64,000 bases of DNA from Micrasema longulum (taxonomy: Eukaryota > Arthropoda > Insecta > Trichoptera > Brachycentridae). The position numbers and the translations under genes were made by a program. The notes under the pieces were generated by a model that saw nothing but the letters and a program-made list of their open reading frames with translations, made no database searches and was not told where the DNA came from. Each line of letters opens with the position of its first letter. The stretch's first letter is position 1. Positions 30,676 to 40,390 of the stretch are shown here, piece by piece. The DNA is taken from NCBI GenBank assembly GCA_022494885.1, contig JAGVSM010003988.1, positions 174,972-238,971 of the forward strand. Reading direction: 5' to 3'.

Positions 30676-33000
30676 TTGCAAAAGGAAATAATAATGAATA
30701 ATGAAGAAAGATTTTTTTTTTAAAGAAATAACCCGCTAAGCCTCCATTTAGATAAAACCATAAATAATTATCTCCAACAATTTTCGAGAAAACCCCAATG
30801 TTCACACGTTACAATTAAAGTTTCTTAATTGTCTCTGGTGTTAATAAATTATTTCCCTAAACGCCGCAGTCAACGAAAGGGTTAACCAAATCTGTTCGCT
30901 AAATACCCTACAGTAATAATAACCCTTTCACTAACTGAGATTCTCCATCCTTAACCCTTTCTCACCGCCTTTATTAGAGGCCTCAGTGGTGTGCCGGGTA
31001 AATATTTGCATATCGGTATACAGCCTACGCTGGGGGTGTTAACTAACCCTTTTCTTGTCAGTAATTAAATTAAGGCTAAATGCCCTCAGGGGTGGAAAAA
31101 CATAGCTTTTAAAGGGTTAATATCAACCGATATTTAAAGAAAGAATTTAAAAAGTTTTATTGGTGTTTTGGTCCTTTGAGGCATTATGAAAATATTTTCT
31201 CGATTTAAAAATTTTGTATATTTACAAGACATTTTTAAGAGAGTGTCAGAAAAACAATTATCAAACATCTGTTAACCAAATCGCTTTTCAACCGCATATT
31301 CTCTTAATGTTGTGAGAGAACTGATGAACGGATATGTCTCGAACAGGTAGATATAAAAAAGTAGGTAACAGGTTATATACTTATATTTGAACGATGTGAG
31401 GACATATTGTTTTTAATGTTTTATATTTTATAAGATTCAAAAATAAATAAAAAATATACACCTTCTATTTATTTTCTAAAAACTGAACGGTTTGGGTAGG
31501 TATGAAGAAATTACTAGAATTATTCGTTATCAGATAACATAAGTTTCACTTAAAAAAAAAAAAACATTTAGTTAATTGTGTTTAATTTACGAGATTACTT
31601 TAATTTACTTATCAAACAACACGCTTTGGTACTAAAGGCAGCATTTTTTCACAGTAGAGCCAGTAATATAAATAAATTATCATTTCTTTTTTACTTCGTG
31701 AAATAGATGGGCGTTGCCACGGGCCGCGATGAAAGATGCCAGATATTAAAATATTTATTTATTTAAGCTATACAAGTGTTTTAATTTGACAAGCGGGACC
31801 TGCCCACTGTCTAGATAATACAAATTGGAATGGTGTTGGTTTCTGTTTTAATGGAGTTTAGGGATGTTTAATTGATGTATGGGCGGGATTTCTAAAGCGA
31901 AGAAGCGTGAAATGCATAATTTATAGAGTTAAAAAGAATGATTTGTGTTTTACGACTCTGCAAAGCTTTATACTAGGGATGCGCGTGGCTGAATAATATA
32001 ATTAATCGAATTATCAATGAAACCTAGCAATATAAGACGGTCCCGTTAAATCAACACGACAGATTATTCATTTTTTTATAATCCGTTATCCAAAAAAATA
32101 ACTATTTAAAACTCATTTACGTATCGTAGCTGCTCTTAATTGAAGTTTTATTATGAATTTTCACGACTTGAAAAAACATTTTAAATCACTTTAAAATGAA
32201 ATGTTAACTGTGTATTTGACTTTTTAATACGATTATATTATTTGTCATAAGTAAACTATGAATCAGTTTGTTTTATAATTAAAACCCCTCTACCTTTTCT
32301 CCACTTTGTATCACTATCCTCAACCTTATTTCAATGTTATTCTTTTTTTTTTTTTCATTGTTTTTTTAGTGTCTAGCATGTTCTATTATTGTATTTATAT
32401 TATGCTGAGAAGTTCTTGATTAGCCCACATTGGTATTATTCTCCTGAACCCAACAGTTTAGATAAATTTAAAGATATTTAATTTCAGAAAATTCAACTTT
32501 TGAAATATAAACCTTGTATATAATAAGCAAGGTAAATAACAAAGCAACTCCTATATAAAAAAATATTATAAAAATGTATTTATATTTGTGCCAGACTAAA
32601 ACTTTTTTTATTAATATAATTTCTCTTCTTTTATAACGGATTACTTCATGTTTTCTTTTTTACATTAAGTGTTTTACATATTATTTACATTCCTAGGAAT
32701 TACTACAACTTTAAAAATATCAACACGTTTTTTTATAAAGCACAAAAAAATTATGTAAATTATTTTGGATGTAAATGAAAAAACTTTTCTTATTCTTTTG
32801 TTCTACATCCACTCCTAAGTGGAGCATATGAACATACATCACCAGACGGCTCCAGGAGACCCTTTCGCGTTATATTTTAAAAATAATTGCGTTATGTAAT
32901 TATTAGACGTTCACATCACTATCCAGTTAAGTCAAATTAAACGATTATTATTTTATCTTTTTTATAAATCCGTTTGGCTCGTGGGTCAATATTTAAACCT
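30676..33000. other. Gene-free stretch; lone hAT-like end at 31974
   Basis: The stretch 30780-31140 is GC-richer and repeats AACCCTTTC/GGGTTAA-type words. At 31974 TAGGGATGCGCGTGGCTGAA, then ATTAATCGAATTATC, resembles the left end of the element at 56777 (TAGTGATGCGCATTCCGTGT, AATCGAATAATTG), but no partner end was found. A single arm of the 6455-6607 family (ATCCATATTACAATAGAAAG) lies at about 33003-33022, just beyond. No gene was found. Confidence 0.5.
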
Positions 33001-33089
33001 GGATCCATATTACAATAGAAAGTCAATCGATATTTGTCGATACAGATAACTGAAAATGTTAATTTTTTTATTTTTTATTTTATTTTTGC

Positions 33090-33250
33090 ACCACAACAGG
33101 CCAGGAGGCCCAATTACAGCGGTGAATTACATCACAGAACACCCAGGCTTGAGAAAAATCACATTTAATTTTTGTATTCTCACCGGGAATCGAACCCGGA
33201 ACCTTCCGTCTGTGAGTCAAGCGTCTTGACCACTACACCACGGAGGGCAC
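33090..33250 (-). mobile_element. tRNA-derived SINE family B, full head
   Basis: The minus strand starts CCCTCCGTGGTGTAGTGGTC (A box in TGGTGTAGTGGTC), then TTGACTCACAGACGGAAGGT and CCGGGTTCGATTCCCGGTGA with a perfect B box. Its tail reads TCTCAAGCCTGGGTGTTCTG, CACCGCTGTAATTGGGCCTC and CTGGCCTGTTGTGGTGC. The tail differs entirely from family A. A head of the same kind is at 47940 and a tail piece at 34900-34970. Confidence 0.75.
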
Positions 33251-33448
33251 CGTTTAATTGAAGTATTCGTGAATCTATCCCAAATACACTAATATATGTC
33301 CAATATTGTAAAACAATATTAGTCGTTTATTAGTCTATTTTGTTAAGTTGTGAGTATTAAAAAAATATGACAATGACCACTTAATTAAACTTATTAAGCG
33401 CTTTACGGTCGAAATATTTGTGTACAATTTTTTAGTTGCATTAATTAA

Positions 33449-33991
33449 CCTTTCCGGGCCTGAAGGTAAAAAAATTCTTCGAGTTTCTGAGAGAGGCACC
33501 AAAAATACCTCAGTTCAAATACTTTAAATACGACTTTAAAATAAATAAACAACCATGATTGTCACGATAATTTCATAATATTTCTAGTTTTCTGCGAAAC
33601 TCATACATTTTTTTAATGAAATACCGTCGCGAGAGGATGCTGATGACATCGCGATGATTTTGCCGTGACGCGTTGAACAGCGCTGATTGAATGTTGCGTC
33701 AGCCGTTAGCGGGTACTGCGAGAAATCGGGAAAAGGAATGCATGTAAAATGTAAAGCACGAGATCTTTTTTTACTTAAGGCTGGAAGAAATTCACCAAAT
33801 GGCAAAAAGCACACGTGCAAACTGAAAAACATATTAAAGAAATATTCTGATACATTTTTAACATTATGGGGTAGGAGGATTATAGAAAAAAAAAATCAAT
33901 GTAATGATTCATAAAAAAGTTATTGGAAAATATGCTACCCAATGACTCTAAATACCCTTAATTAACCCTTCCGGGCGTAGGCCCGGAAGGG
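33449..33991. mobile_element. piggyBac-like miniature element, 543 bp
   Basis: TTAA (33445-33448) precedes CCTTTCCGGGC on the left. On the right GCCCGGAAGGG is followed by TTAA (33992-33995). The ends are inverted repeats of 11 bases with one mismatch, and TTAA with C-rich CCC/CCT starts is the hallmark of piggyBac elements. The interior holds overlapping opposite frames (33584-33832 minus, 33687-33914 plus) with no transposase motif that I recognise. The right end contains a second inverted copy of the terminus (33962-33995). Confidence 0.6.
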
Positions 33992-33996
33992 TTAAT
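33961..33996. repeat. Perfect 16-bp stem with GTAG loop, TTAA at both ends
   Basis: ATTAACCCTTCCGGGC (33961-33976) and GCCCGGAAGGGTTAAT (33981-33996) pair without mismatch around GTAG. The unit reads as TTAA, terminal repeat, four bases, inverted terminal repeat, TTAA: two piggyBac-like ends head to head with almost nothing between them. A T run follows at 34003-34010. Confidence 0.75.
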
Positions 33997-34899
33997 CAGG
34001 TAGTTTTTTTTCAAATGTCAAAGTTTTCGTATGAATAATGAGAGTTTACTTTATCGACAAACATCGCTAAATCTTCACTCGTTTCATTATAATACGGGTT
34101 TTGGATTGTAAAGACATCTTTACGAGGATCTGTCAATAGCGGGCTGCACGTATTTATAGTTCGGAATTTAATCGATTGTATTAGATATCATGGTGGTTAT
34201 TAAACGTACATGATTTATGGTATTATAATCACAGAGATATTATTAAATAGAGATGATCCTAAACAGAACGATAGTTTGAAATCATGTTCCGAAAAATGAA
34301 CGTTGTCGCGTCAGCATTGCCGTGCGAAACGCATTGTAGAGTAAAAAAAACTAACTCTCTATGTCAGTTTACTGTGAATTCAAAGCTGTATGTTGCGCCT
34401 TTCTATGCTGCTTCACATTTACGGGCTACAAGTAAAAACGGATGTTTAGTGCTGCATTTAGTGTATACATATATATTCATGATTATTGTATATTAAATTA
34501 GCAGTAAAGAACCTTTCAAACGAATTATTATTTTTTATATTCAACATAGAAAAGAAATATATGAATATGTAGGAGTGTATTATACATATGTCTTCAAGTC
34601 TTCCACCATATTATTCTAATAACCTTTTGAATATTACCCAACGTTTTATCGATTTCTGGACTAGCTATTTATCTTCCACTTAGTCTGACAATAAATAATG
34701 AATCTGAGCAATTACCGTTTTGTTTACTCCAACTAAAATAAAATTACCGTACAAAGTATTCTTGGTAAACAAAACTTCACTTATCATTTATTATGAAACG
34801 TAAATATTCTCTTAACGACATTAATTGATAAATGATAATTTAGAAATAACACAAATGAGATTCTTTCATAATATTATTATTACCTGTTTTTTTTGCATA
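33997..34899. other. Gene-free stretch
   Basis: A 70-codon frame at 34284-34496 has no recognisable family. TAGAGATGATCC at 34247 could be another hAT-like end, but it has no partner. Otherwise AT-rich. Confidence 0.45.
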
Positions 34900-34970
34900 A
34901 TAACAGGTGAAGCCCAATTACAGCGCAAAATGTCCTAAATAAGCTTGAGAAAATTTACAAGTGCGATGCC
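34900..34970 (-). mobile_element. SINE family B tail fragment
   Basis: GCATAATAACAGGTGAAGCC, CAATTACAGCG and AGCTTGAGAAAATTTAC match the tail of the SINE at 33090-33250 (CACCACAACAGGCCAGGAGG, CCCAATTACAGCGG, GCTTGAGAAAAAT). The head is missing. Confidence 0.5.
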
Positions 34971-35129
34971 ATATGTATGGGCTCCAAAATGTTGGGATTA
35001 TAAATCAACCCGTTAAAAAGTTCAAAGGCCATCATTAGCGAGGCAATGCTCTTTCTGGCCCGCAATCTTATGATACCAAGCACACCTAAAATGAGTCGAG
35101 GAAATGTCGTTCATTATCGGCAGAATGGT

Positions 35130-35165
35130 GAACGTTACGCAGCGTGTAAAGTGGCCACTCTGTTA
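35130..35165 (-). mobile_element. Family X terminal fragment
   Basis: GCAGAATGGTGAACGTTACG followed by CAGCGTGTAAAGTGGCCACT matches the 3' terminal sequence beyond the stop codon of family X (40180-40215, 17750-17775 and, reversed, 16207-16240). Confidence 0.5.
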
Positions 35166-35504
35166 CGATATTTTTTTTCGTCGACGGTGGTAAGAACCAT
35201 CACCATGTCTTTGATAGTACAATAATTATGAATAAAATAATAAAAAAAGAAACATCACCGAATTCCCAGGCGTCGGTAATATTTAATGTAGGATGCTTAT
35301 TAAAGGGTCACGTCATTTTTATTACTTGTCGCAGGGGTGGCATTAAAAAAGGACATAATGTGTAGAGGGAGGCATCGTCAGGGGGAGGGGTGTATGAGTC
35401 AACCGCGGATCAATAAAACCAATATCAATTATCGGTTTGTACAGTCCTCCTAGAAGAAGGCGAATTGCGATGACATGATTTATTTATAAAATCATCATCT
35501 TCAT

Positions 35505-35750
35505 GTCTTTCCCCATTTAATGGTGCATATGGCACTGCATTCGTACAACCTCAACGTATCTCGATCATTTTTGTTACATGAAATTATGATGATCAGTCTT
35601 AGGCTTCAGGTGCCATTCCGGGAGTCTGAAATGTTTAAGTGTAAAAATACAATTTCAAATGAATATTTCATGTCAACCATATTGGAAATCTAACCCTAGA
35701 CCTCTTTCATGGCAAGCAAATGCACTTAGAATTCAACCGTGAGGTAGGCA
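35505..35750 (-). mobile_element. SINE family A, body plus block
   Basis: Starting from the plus-strand left it reads ATGGTGCATATGGCACTGCA, ACGTATCTCGATCATTTTTG, AGTCTTAGGCTTCAGGTGCC and TTCATGTCAACCATATTGGA. It ends in the decayed tRNA-like block (TTTCATGGCAAGCAAATGCA, 35708-35727). It is the reverse of the family order, so the copy is on the minus strand. The 5' extension is absent. Confidence 0.7.
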
Positions 35751-37009
35751 ATCGTCATCTTATCTTCATTTATTTAATTAATGTTCAATTATTTATTTAA
35801 TTATTAACGCGCATTTACATACGGAGGTTGTAAAAAAAATACAAATAAAATAATACGATTTTAAATATATAAAAAAAATGACAAAAAAATTAAAATAATT
35901 AAAGCCTCGATTAATAATATAAAAAAAAAATTAGAACATTCTATTCTTAAAGTTTAATAAAGTTCTTGCAAATACATCTGTTTTTTGTTTATAACGTAAA
36001 TTTCTTCCAACTGACCAATAAAAAAGGAATTAAGTAAAATAAACGGAATTAAAAGGAATGAGGAAAAGAGGTTAGATTAATGAAAAGGAAGGAGATGTTT
36101 CATCAGATGTGATTTAAACAGAGATACTGCAGAAAAATCTTTGATAGTGCATAGAGTTGGAGAAGAAAAAGAAAGTGTGAATGAGTGTCTTCATAATATA
36201 ACGAAAATTGACTCACTTTGTGGTTTACACATATACGCTACAATTGGATACAAGTATACAACCAATGCAGTGCTCTATGCACCACAGGTGCGAATACGAA
36301 AAAAAAATTATTAGTTAATACTACGAGGTCACTAATACCATGTATATACTCGTATTTAAGTATATTATGGCGAGTGGAAACTATAATATCTCACAACGAT
36401 TTTGCCTGAATTTTATGAATGAATACCACTATGAAGGACTGAACTGATCTGAACGAAAAGATTTCTTGTTTACTACGATTTGGAGTACGCTTAATATATT
36501 TTATTATCATTAAATTTATCCAGTCATTAGTTTCTGTTACTTTATGTTTCTTTAAGAGAATTTTTCTTTTGAACTAGCTGTACAAAAATCTTTACACTTG
36601 ATTTAGTAAATCATATACAGAATGTACTTGTGTAGTATTTGTCGTGTATACATAGAGTCATAGACTAGTTCTGTGTATCCTTATAGTACACAACTCCCAA
36701 AGGATGCAACCCCTTCTAAAAACACACCCTTAACCCTTAAGGGAAGTAGAAACACACCAATCAGCATGTCAGTGCCGGAGAGATGTACTAAAAATATTAT
36801 ATTGTAAGTTAAAATACACTCTGGGATAACTGCACTACAAAAAGTCGAGTTAAAAAAGATTAAGTTTAAAAAACTGTTTGTCAAAGTGGACCAATAAGTT
36901 ATTTTTACACACTTTTTTTATTTGAACCATTATGTATATTTTGACAAAACGCAACAAATATTTGGAGATTATTATTACAAATTTTCATAGCACAAATTGA
37001 CATTTTATC
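35751..37009. other. AT-rich stretch with a SINE end fragment
   Basis: ATACAACCAATGCAGTGCTC and TATGCACCACAGG at about 36255-36288 are the end of a family A SINE on the plus strand. No gene was recognised. Confidence 0.5.
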
Positions 37010-37640
37010 TATTATACTAGTTTTTATCCATGGCTTCGCTCACGTGGTATTAGGGAGAATTATTTAGGTAGTTAATTAGTTGTGTCATTTTTGAATAAGA
37101 GTTTTTGATTATCAATAACAATTTTCCCAGAGAAATGATACATTTTATCGGGATTGAAAGTAGCTGGGTTTCCTAACTATTTATTTATTTGAACAATTTA
37201 TATGCATATACAGTTTAAGTTTATATACATATGAATTAGGGCGGGCATTTTCGTTTGATGCAATTTCTTTCCACCTACCGAAACCGTTCAAATTGAAAAA
37301 ATCAGTAGTATATGAACAAATTAATGGTATCTGGAAAATCTCTTAGTCCATGGTGAAGTAGTATCGTTATAATGTTCACATATTCAAAATGTTACTAAAA
37401 AATTAAAACGAAAAGCAAACCAAACTGACCATAGTCAATCAAGTCAATTTTTCAAATTTAGAAAAATAGATTTCAAATTGATTCTTTTTGACATTCCACC
37501 AAACCGCCTAATCATTTTCAAATAATGGTTCTCATGGTAAAATAAGTATCTCTATGCAAAAAAATATGTCAATCGGTCCGTTGAGACGTAAAGAAAACAC
37601 AAACAAATACACTTTCGCATTTATACAATTAGTATGGATA
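37010..37640 (+). mobile_element. Dispersed RTE-like repeat end
   Basis: The left edge reads CTATTATACTAGTTTTTATC followed by CATGGCTTCGCTCACGTGG. The right edge reads TCAATCGGTCCGTTGAGACG, TAAAGAAAACACAAACAAAT, CACTTTCGCATTTATACAAT and TAGTATGGATATAA. Both phrases are characteristic of abundant insect RTE-group and SINE-like repeats (a 'TTCGC-TCACGTGG' start and an 'AGTATGGAT' end) as I remember them. The middle has no surviving frame. A single copy in the window limits the call. Confidence 0.5.
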
Positions 37641-37849
37641 TAAAACCGTTTTTCAAAAATCATTTCGCTAAAAACCAGTGAAGATAACAAAAAGAGCATA
37701 TGTAAACTAAAGGTGGTAAAAAAATCTTATTTTAAAACAGTTATAATCCCAGAACAGCTGAAACAGTTACATAAAAAATTAAACTTTTACTATAAAGAGA
37801 AACTAGTCAAGATATAAGTTGAGGAACAGTTACACGACTTGTTTTAGTT

Positions 37850-37925
37850 GACTGAACTGACTCCTGAAACCTAAGACTGATCACCTCCTTCACAAACCAG
37901 ATGATCAAAATACACTGCTACTACT
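37850..37925 (+). mobile_element. SINE family A body fragment
   Basis: ACTGACTCCTGAAACCTAAG, ACTGATCACCTCCTTCACAA and GATCAAAATACACTGCTA follow the family A body. It abuts the 3' end of the LINE at 37930. Confidence 0.55.
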
Positions 37926-37929
37926 ACCA

Positions 37930-38790
37930 TCACGGTATTTTTCCGTAGAGGTAGGCAAAGAGAATGGACCGCCACACATGTCTATCATGGCATACATCCC
38001 TAGCTTTTTCCACATTTATATATCTTGTCATACATGTCCTTCGGTTCTGCCCGCTTTTAACATGACCAGACTTAAGACTTTGATCATGCCACGTCTTCCT
38101 TGGTCGTCCTCGTCTCACATTACCGTTAATTTTCGCCATATTTACTAGTTTTACAATTCTTTCGCCGTTCATTTATTCCATCTCGGAGACCATTTTTTAA
38201 TCTTATCGATTATATTTATATCAGATTTACAATGTCGCCTGATTTTATCATTCATAACCCTGTCATACTGCCAGTTCTATGTTTCACTTCAATACATAGG
38301 TGTTAAGACTAAAACTCTGTTGTGCACTGTCAGTTTAGCTTCGATTGTCATTTTTTTATTAGCAATTAGTGTGCTTTCCCGATTTCACTCTTTTCTCGAC
38401 TTATTTTTCTACTCTTCCATCTCATAAAAACATACTTCCCAGATGCACCAATTATTCTACTTGTTCAAGACATTCAACGTTTAAATATATTATGCAGTCA
38501 GTAACCTCACTTCCCTTTCAAATACCATGACTTTTGACTTACTTTCGTTCATCTCCAATTCGCTCTCCAGGCATACATCATATATTCTGGAGATTTTTTG
38601 TTGCAAATCATCCTTGCCGCTTGCTAACAGAACTGCGTCATTGGTATACAATAAGCAACTTACTGAAAATTTATCAATTTTTGCTCCAATACCCATATAT
38701 TCTATTTGTTTCATACAGGTATCCATGTATAAATTAAACAACCAAGGTGACATTACACATTACAGAATACACTACATTTGATTTTATAAA
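37930..38790 (-). pseudogene. LINE reverse transcriptase, defective (family L1, copy 1)
   Basis: Upstream frame (38753-38490): MSPWLFNLYMDTCMKQIEYM, GAKIDKFSVSCLLYTNDAVL, LASGKDDLQQKISRIYDVCL, ESELEMNESKSKVMVFEREV. SPWLFNLYMD and CLLY-x-x-D-x-VLLA are palm motifs of insect LINE reverse transcriptases. The catalytic Y-A-D-D reads Y-T-N-D here, so the first metal-binding aspartate is lost. Downstream, after a broken middle (38490-38172), a frame at 38172-37930 reads MNGERIVKLVNMAKINGNVR, RGRPRKTWHDQSLK, the usual G-R-P-R-x-x-W C-terminal motif. Two other copies of the 3' part lie at 46630 and 57350. The enzyme copied element RNA into DNA; this copy cannot. Confidence 0.8.
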
Positions 38791-39399
38791 AATAAAAATA
38801 ATCAAATAAAAGTTATATTAACTGTTGCGTTTCTTTTTCGTGTCATTATAATATATTATAGTTTATGTGTGTGTATTGATAATTCTACTAAATAAAATAT
38901 TTTTATTCAAAATTAATTTAAGAGTCCCTCTTACAAGAAAAACTTGTTCTAAGGGGGATTAATTACCTTTATTTAAATGTACCTACGCCAATGGAAATAT
39001 ATAGTATGGAGACAAACAATGTTTCTATCCAACGTCCTCTCTACTCCCAATTATTGGAAGTATTGATTGAAATTATTGTACAAGGTTACAGAATTGCGCT
39101 AACAAAGTATTTGCACAGTCAGATGTGTCCTATAAACAAGTTGCGCGACACAATTAGCCCGAAATACACGGCTTACCCACACCACACCAAAACACACGTA
39201 TTTGTACACACACATAGTATATAAACACACGGTACTGCAAAACTAATGTCGGCAATGATGTTTAAGAAACGGAACTAATTTAAATTTAAGATTTGAAATT
39301 GAGTAAAAAAGTCCAAAAAAGCCTGCATATAAAATACTTGAAATATATTGAAATACCATAAATTATTAAAAAGAAACAAGCATTAAATATTTCAGTTTT
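38791..39399. other. Spacer with possible LINE 3' block
   Basis: GAGTCCCTCTTACAAGAAAA, ACTTGTTCTAAGGGGG (38922-38960) resembles the 3' block of the LINE at 19467-19512. A CA-rich patch lies at 39165-39215. A 77-codon frame (38991-39224) has no recognised family. Confidence 0.45.
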
Positions 39400-39810
39400 T
39401 ATAAAACATGCGTTATTTAATTTCTAAAATACGTACGATGTTTTCTCAGAGGAATTTCTCTTTTGTGGCCCCAAGAGTGTTCAGTGTCCTGAATGAACAT
39501 ATTATGTTCTCCAAAACGAAAGTCAGTGTAGAAGTCTGGATTTCAGCTAAGGGAAGAGACCATTGCAGGAGACTGCTGCGAGAAATTGCATATATTTATA
39601 TACTTTTTTGCTTGTGGTCCAGATGCCCTTTGAAATATATGCATGTTTATGTAATAATATTTCATTTTCATTTTCGCTATTATTTAATTATGTACGTGCT
39701 TCCACTTTCCATTATGTTGTATCCCAACTCAGCACTAGGCCCTTGGCCTCATAGAGTTTGGGTAATATGTATGTATTTGTATAAATGAATAAATAAACAA
39801 AATAAAAAGT
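39400..39810 (+). pseudogene. LINE C-terminus and 3' tail (family L4)
   Basis: The frame from 39408 starts MRYLISKIRTMFSQRNFSFV, APRVFSVLNEHIMFSKTKVS, VEVWIS. SQR(N/S)FS(F/Y)-x-AP-x-(V/I)-(F/Y)-x-x-L followed by a short helix ending is the C-terminus of Jockey/CR1-type LINE proteins. The 3' tail ends ACTAGGCCCTTGGCCTCATA, GAGTTTGGGTAATATG, then AATAAATAAAC, which is homologous to the tails at 3870-3925 and 13985-14095. The frame past residue 46 is untranslated sequence read through. Confidence 0.65.
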
Positions 39811-40079
39811 ATAAATGTATAAAAAGGTATATAATAGTTGTAAAAAATAATATTTGCACTACTTAGTGGTAATTCGATATATAAATAAAATGTAAAGAAA
39901 AGCACCTCGTTTTTAACCATTTATTATTTAAATATTTCGATTTTGTCCAAATCTTTGTAGAATATATTATGGACGTAGAATAATTTTGCAAAATATTGTG
40001 ATGAAACTAACTGTCTAAGAATAAGGTTAAAAACTGAAAAATATTTTTATGGCAGTATGTAGGTAATATAATTCAGTCA

Positions 40080-40390
40080 GATGAATTTCACCGGCATCAA
40101 TAAAGATTTTAGTTCTTTCACTTCACTAAAATCAACAGATCAAAGAATTAAAGAAATATAAATGTTCAAATATAGGCAAAATAGTAAATGTTATAAAGTG
40201 TGTAAAGTGGCCACTTAAACCAGCCAAAAACAGGTCATAAGCCCTTTAACTGCCTTGACCTTTGTATTCCTCTCTCTAAAATGCTCTCCATTTCTGTTGT
40301 AATTTGTTGTTCTAATGACTCCCTAGGGGGTGAAACCCAGTCTTTTGTACATTTGGACAAACTCAAAATTTTGTAACTTACACTAGTATT
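40080..40390 (-). pseudogene. Family X C-terminus and 3' end, copy 3
   Basis: On the minus strand FEFVQMYKRLGFTP is followed by a one-base insertion, then RESLEQQITTEMESILERGI, QRSRQLKGL and a stop at 40235-40237. Beyond the stop the shared 3' sequence runs through GTGGCCACTTTACACACTTT and ACATTTACTATTTTGCCTAT to about 40080 (AAAATCTTTATTGATGCCGG). This copy has the best-preserved C-terminal sequence of the family. No start or upstream domain is retained. Confidence 0.5.

Noticed and set aside
33187..33250. Possible genuine tRNA gene on the minus strand
   Set aside because: A and B boxes are good, but the acceptor ends do not pair and the same head recurs at 47940 followed by unrelated sequence, as expected for a SINE.
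33961..34010. Stem-loop followed by a T run as a bacterial-type terminator
   Set aside because: The window is eukaryotic and the stem is explained by two piggyBac-like ends facing each other.
34247..34260. TAGAGATGATCC as a hAT end
   Set aside because: No subterminal repeats, no partner end and no duplication could be found.
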